Shown piece by piece: positions 61,481 through 64,000 of a stretch of 64,000 nucleotides of DNA. Every line of letters begins with the position of its first letter. Position 1 is the stretch's first letter. The notes below the pieces were generated by a model. It was not told the origin of the DNA. It was given only the letters and a program-made list of their open reading frames with translations, and made no database searches. The DNA lies in contig JANPGJ010000643.1 of NCBI GenBank assembly GCA_031423955.1, positions 8,523 to 72,522 on the forward strand. The letters run 5' to 3'. The position numbers were made by a program, and so were the translations under genes. The DNA is from JAEUOS01 sp031423955 (GTDB lineage: Bacteria > Pseudomonadota > Gammaproteobacteria > Burkholderiales > JAEUOS01).

Positions 61481-61783
61481 ATGCACATCACCGTCGTACA
61501 ACAGGGCGAGCAGGTCACGGTTGAAATGGCGGGGCGCTTCGACTTTTCGAGTCGACTTCGCTTCAAGCGCGTGCGTGCCGAAGTCCTTGCCGCGCCCTCG
61601 GTGCGCGAAGTCGATCTGGATTTTTCGCGGGTCACGCATATCGACAGTGCTGCGCTGGGCATGTTGCTCATCATGCGCGACGAGGTCGAAGCCGTGCGCA
61701 AGCGCGTGCGGGTGTGCAATTCCGTCGGTGCGGTACGCGAAATTCTCGGTCTTGCAAATCTCGGTCGCCTGATGGCCGACTGA
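61481..61783 (+). CDS. STAS-domain protein (anti-sigma factor antagonist-like)
   Basis: A 100-residue single STAS domain. VEMAGRFDFSSRLRFKRV and THIDSAALGMLLIMRDEVE follow the SpoIIAA pattern, with the phosphorylatable serine at S56. Such proteins bind an anti-sigma factor or partner kinase unless phosphorylated. Neither a kinase nor a phosphatase is encoded nearby. The ATG 61481 is chosen for fit to the domain; an AGGGG lies about 10 bases upstream. The 278 bases before it hold no evident gene. Confidence 0.85.
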   Translation: MHITVVQQGEQVTVEMAGRFDFSSRLRFKRVRAEVLAAPSVREVDLDFSRVTHIDSAALGMLLIMRDEVEAVRKRVRVCNSVGAVREILGLANLGRLMAD

Positions 61784-62111
61784 AGATAGCGGTTGGCCCC
61801 AGGATCGAATGAATTCGGGCGCGGCCTGCCGGCATCGTCCGGCGTCGAATTGTCAGGGCCCGGTTTTCGCAACCGAAGGACGGAACCTGCGCGCAGCGCG
61901 GAAGGCCTGTCTCGCTGGTCGTTGAATCGACGATACTCTTGCTTCGAGAAGTCGTGTTCGCCGGGCTTGTGCGGATTCCAGATATTTCCAGACCATTGTT
62001 GTGCAGTGCGTCTGGCGCGAAACATCCAATCAAGTCATGATGCGTGCTCGCGCTGCCCGCAAAGCACTACTCCCGGCACGCTTTAGGCGCAGCGCTGGCA
62101 GGAGCCTCGTG
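61784..62111. other. Non-coding stretch between the STAS and Mpo1-like genes
   Basis: About 330 bases with no credible gene. A clear AGGAG ribosome-binding site for the next gene lies at its right end (62100-62104). No promoter or hairpin stands out. Confidence 0.4.
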
Positions 62112-62639
62112 ATGAAAACCGTACTTGATCAGCTTGCCGGCTACGGCGCCTATCACCGCGACCGGCGCAACATCGCCACCCATTTGATCGGCGTGCCGAT
62201 GATCGTATTCGCGGTCGTTGTGCTGCTGGCGCGACCCGGATTCATGGTCGCCGGCCTGACAGTGACGCCGGCGCTGGTCGCGTTGGTCGTGACCGGCATT
62301 TACTACCTGCTGCTCGATGTCGCGTTGGGCGGCTTGCTGGTCGCCATCATCGCGGCGATGCTGTGGGGCGCGATGGAGGTGGCCGCGATGAGCACGGCGA
62401 TCTGGCTCGGCGTCGGTGTCGGTGCTTTCGTGGTCGGCTGGATCATCCAGTTCATCGGCCATTACTACGAAGGGCGGAAGCCGGCATTTGTCGACGATAT
62501 CCTGGGTCTTTTGATCGGGCCGCTGTTCGTCCTGGCCGAGGTGGTCTTCATGCTCGGTTTTCGCCGTACGCTGCGCGACGATATAGAAGCGCGGATCGGA
62601 CCGACGCTGATTCGCAAGGTACAGCCAAACGCTGCCTGA
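62112..62639 (+). CDS. Mpo1-like (DUF962) membrane protein
   Basis: A 175-residue membrane protein with about four helices. The conserved N-terminus YGAYHRDRRNIATHLIGVP and the later VGWIIQFIGHYYEGRKPAFVDD are hallmarks of the DUF962/Mpo1 family. In yeast, Mpo1 is an Fe(II)-dependent dioxygenase that shortens 2-hydroxy fatty acids; the same histidines are kept here, so a lipid-related oxidation is likely but not proven. AGGAG precedes the ATG. It is convergent with dnaJ. Confidence 0.88.
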   Translation: MKTVLDQLAGYGAYHRDRRNIATHLIGVPMIVFAVVVLLARPGFMVAGLTVTPALVALVVTGIYYLLLDVALGGLLVAIIAAMLWGAMEVAAMSTAIWLGVGVGAFVVGWIIQFIGHYYEGRKPAFVDDILGLLIGPLFVLAEVVFMLGFRRTLRDDIEARIGPTLIRKVQPNAA

Positions 62640-62725
62640 CCGCCGGCGGTTGCAGAACGCGCGGCCGCGGCGGGCGCCCGGCGATCCCGCCCGTGAGCCT
62701 GCCGCTGTTGTCCCCGGCGATGCCC

Positions 62726-62751
62726 CTTGCGCCGGGCGGCGCCGGCGCAAG
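62726..62751. terminator. GC-rich hairpin between convergent genes
   Basis: A perfect 10-bp stem CTTGCGCCGG / CCGGCGCAAG with a 6-base loop, ending two bases from the dnaJ stop. It can fold in both transcripts but has no U tract in either direction, so its efficiency as a terminator is doubtful. Confidence 0.5.
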
Positions 62752-62753
62752 CG

Positions 62754-63887
62754 TCAACTGGTGAAGAAATCCTTCATCCGGTCCATGAATGATTTTTCGC
62801 GCGGATTATGGGTGCCGGCATCGTTCTTGTTGATGTCGTCGAATTCGCGCAGCAGTTCCTTCTGGCGCGCGGTGAGGTTGACCGGGGTTTCGATCACCAC
62901 ATGGCAATAGAGGTCGCCGGGATGGCTTGAGCGCACCCCCTTGATGCCTTTGCCGCGCAGGCGGAAGGTGCGTCCGCTCTGGGTTTCAGGCGGAACCTTG
63001 ATCTCGGCGGCGCCATCAAGGGTCGGGATTTCGACCGAGCCGCCGAGCGCCGCGGTGGCGAAGCTGACCGGCATTTCGCAATGCAGATCGTCGGCCTCGC
63101 GCTGGAACACGGCGTGCGCCTTGATCGACATCTGCACATACAGGTCGCCCGGCGGGCCGCCATTGACACCGGGTTCACCTTCGCCGGTCAGGCGAATGCG
63201 GTCGCCCTCATCCACGCCTGAAGGAATCTTGATCGCCAGGGTTTTCTGCCGCTTGACGCGGCCGACACCGTCGCAGGGCTTGCAGGGATCGCTGACGATC
63301 TTGCCGCTGCCGTGACACTTCGGGCAAGTCTGCTGGATCGAGAAGAATCCCTGCTGAACCCGCACCTGGCCGTTGCCGCCGCAGGTGCCGCAGGCCTTTG
63401 GCGTAGTCCCCGGTTTGGCGCCGCTGCCATGGCAGGTTTCGCATGCCTCGATGGCCGGGATACGGATCTTGGTTTCGTAGCCGCGCGCCGCCTGCTCCAG
63501 GGTGATTTCAAGGTTGTAGCGCAGGTCGGAGCCGCGATACACGTTCGAGCCGCCGCGACCGCGGCCGCCACCGCCACCAAAGATGCCTTCGAAAATGTCG
63601 CCGAAGGCGTCCGAAAAGCCACCGAAACCCTGACCGCCCGCGCCGCCAGCGGAGGGATCAACACCGGCATGGCCGAAGCGATCATAGGCGGCACGCTTGT
63701 TGGCATCGGTCAGGATTTCGTAGGCTTCCTTGACCTCCTTGAACTTCTCTTCAGAAGCCTTGGCACCATCTCCCTGGTTGCGGTCGGGGTGATGCTTCAT
63801 CGCAAGCTTGCGATAAGCCTTCTTGATCTCGTCTTCCTCGGCACCTCTGTTGACACCGAGGACTTCGTAATAGTCGCGCTTGGCCAT
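62754..63887 (-). CDS. dnaJ: Chaperone protein DnaJ
   Basis: A 377-residue Hsp40 that delivers substrates to DnaK and stimulates its ATPase. The J domain has HPD at 33-35 (MKHHPDRNQGD). A Gly/Phe-rich linker follows, then four CxxCxGxG zinc repeats (CETCHGSG, CGTCGGNG, CPKCHGSG, CKPCDGVG) and the C-terminal substrate domain. Length is standard. dnaK is expected just upstream, beyond base 64000. No strong ribosome-binding site lies before the ATG; the leader is T-rich instead. Confidence 0.97.
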   Translation of the reverse strand: MAKRDYYEVLGVNRGAEEDEIKKAYRKLAMKHHPDRNQGDGAKASEEKFKEVKEAYEILTDANKRAAYDRFGHAGVDPSAGGAGGQGFGGFSDAFGDIFEGIFGGGGGRGRGGSNVYRGSDLRYNLEITLEQAARGYETKIRIPAIEACETCHGSGAKPGTTPKACGTCGGNGQVRVQQGFFSIQQTCPKCHGSGKIVSDPCKPCDGVGRVKRQKTLAIKIPSGVDEGDRIRLTGEGEPGVNGGPPGDLYVQMSIKAHAVFQREADDLHCEMPVSFATAALGGSVEIPTLDGAAEIKVPPETQSGRTFRLRGKGIKGVRSSHPGDLYCHVVIETPVNLTARQKELLREFDDINKNDAGTHNPREKSFMDRMKDFFTS

Positions 63888-64000
63888 AGAACAATCTCGT
63901 CACACGCAAAAAGCAAATAAAAAGCAGATGGAAAAACAAAGGAAAAAGCAAAAAAAGCAAGAAAGAAAAAAAGAAAAAAAAAGAAAAAACAACGCAAAAA
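63888..64000 (-). repeat. Very T-rich low-complexity leader of dnaJ
   Basis: From 63905 to the window end the plus strand is mostly A with some G (runs such as AAAAAAAAAG), so the dnaJ-side transcript would be U-rich with scattered C and G. This contrasts strongly with the GC-rich surroundings. It may be a dnaK-dnaJ intergenic region, an unusual terminator-like or RNA-binding tract, or a region prone to sequencing error. Confidence 0.6.

Noticed and set aside
1..64000. tRNA or rRNA genes, insertion sequences, phage genes
   Set aside because: Looked for on both strands by eye; no cloverleaf, rRNA core segment, transposase or integrase motif was recognised. A tRNAscan or ISfinder run would be decisive.

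Overview
The window looks like chromosomal DNA of a GC-rich betaproteobacterium. The clearest support is gene order: leuC-leuD-leuB-asd-fimV-truA-trpF-trpB-trpA-accD-folC-SPOR protein-cvpA-purF-metZ, hemC-hemD-hemX-hemY near ppc, yajC-secD-secF behind tgt, and cysS divergent from tandem cyclophilin genes plus lpxH. These arrangements are typical of Burkholderiales and relatives. No rRNA or tRNA gene was seen, so the order or genus cannot be fixed. No insertion sequence, prophage, integrase or CRISPR array was recognised. The region is mostly core housekeeping DNA with a few accessory insertions.

Layout. 1-6.3 kb: the start of pntA (leaving the window on the left), a SIMPL-domain protein, a small lipoprotein, the overlapping set nudJ / Cys-His-Asp exported protein / mnmA, a glutathione S-transferase, and purB followed directly by an exported proline-rich protein. 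7.2-11.4 kb: a ZnuD-like TonB-dependent receptor with a small His/Cys-containing exported protein upstream, then a cytochrome c' gene convergent with a membrane cytochrome b gene. 11.5-16.1 kb: tgt-yajC-secD-secF on the minus strand. 16.3-20.7 kb: an isolated PEP-CTERM/exosortase locus, consisting of a PrsT-type TPR protein and a short PEP-CTERM substrate with a well-formed sigma-54 promoter. 21-25.5 kb: a ZIP metal transporter, recR, a lipoprotein alpha/beta hydrolase with a cupin, and a class III CoA-transferase. 25.7-34.2 kb: 3-hydroxybutyrate dehydrogenase, PEP carboxylase, a secreted thioredoxin-fold protein, and hemCDXY.

34.3-54.3 kb is a long plus-strand biosynthetic block covering leucine, aspartate semialdehyde, FimV, tRNA pseudouridine, tryptophan, acetyl-CoA carboxylase, folate, purine and methionine genes. 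Its last gene, metZ, has a leader that folds as a SAM-II (SAM-alpha) riboswitch with an extra hairpin, followed by a terminator. A perfect TATAAT upstream contains the stop codon of the preceding gene. 54.3-59.5 kb (minus strand) runs from a TPR/Cds6-like lipoprotein and an L,D-transpeptidase with the same C-terminal domain through two cyclophilins to lpxH and 3-hydroxybutyryl-CoA dehydrogenase. 59.8-64 kb holds cysS, a lone STAS protein, an Mpo1-like membrane protein and dnaJ, which is preceded by a very T-rich leader at the window edge.

The observations most worth a second look are the metZ riboswitch-terminator leader, the stand-alone PrsT/PEP-CTERM pair with sigma-54 control, the paired Cds6-like domains in the cell-wall operon, and the Cys-His-Asp protein locked between nudJ and mnmA. 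Everything here is read by eye. Family assignments rest on recognised motifs, not on database searches.
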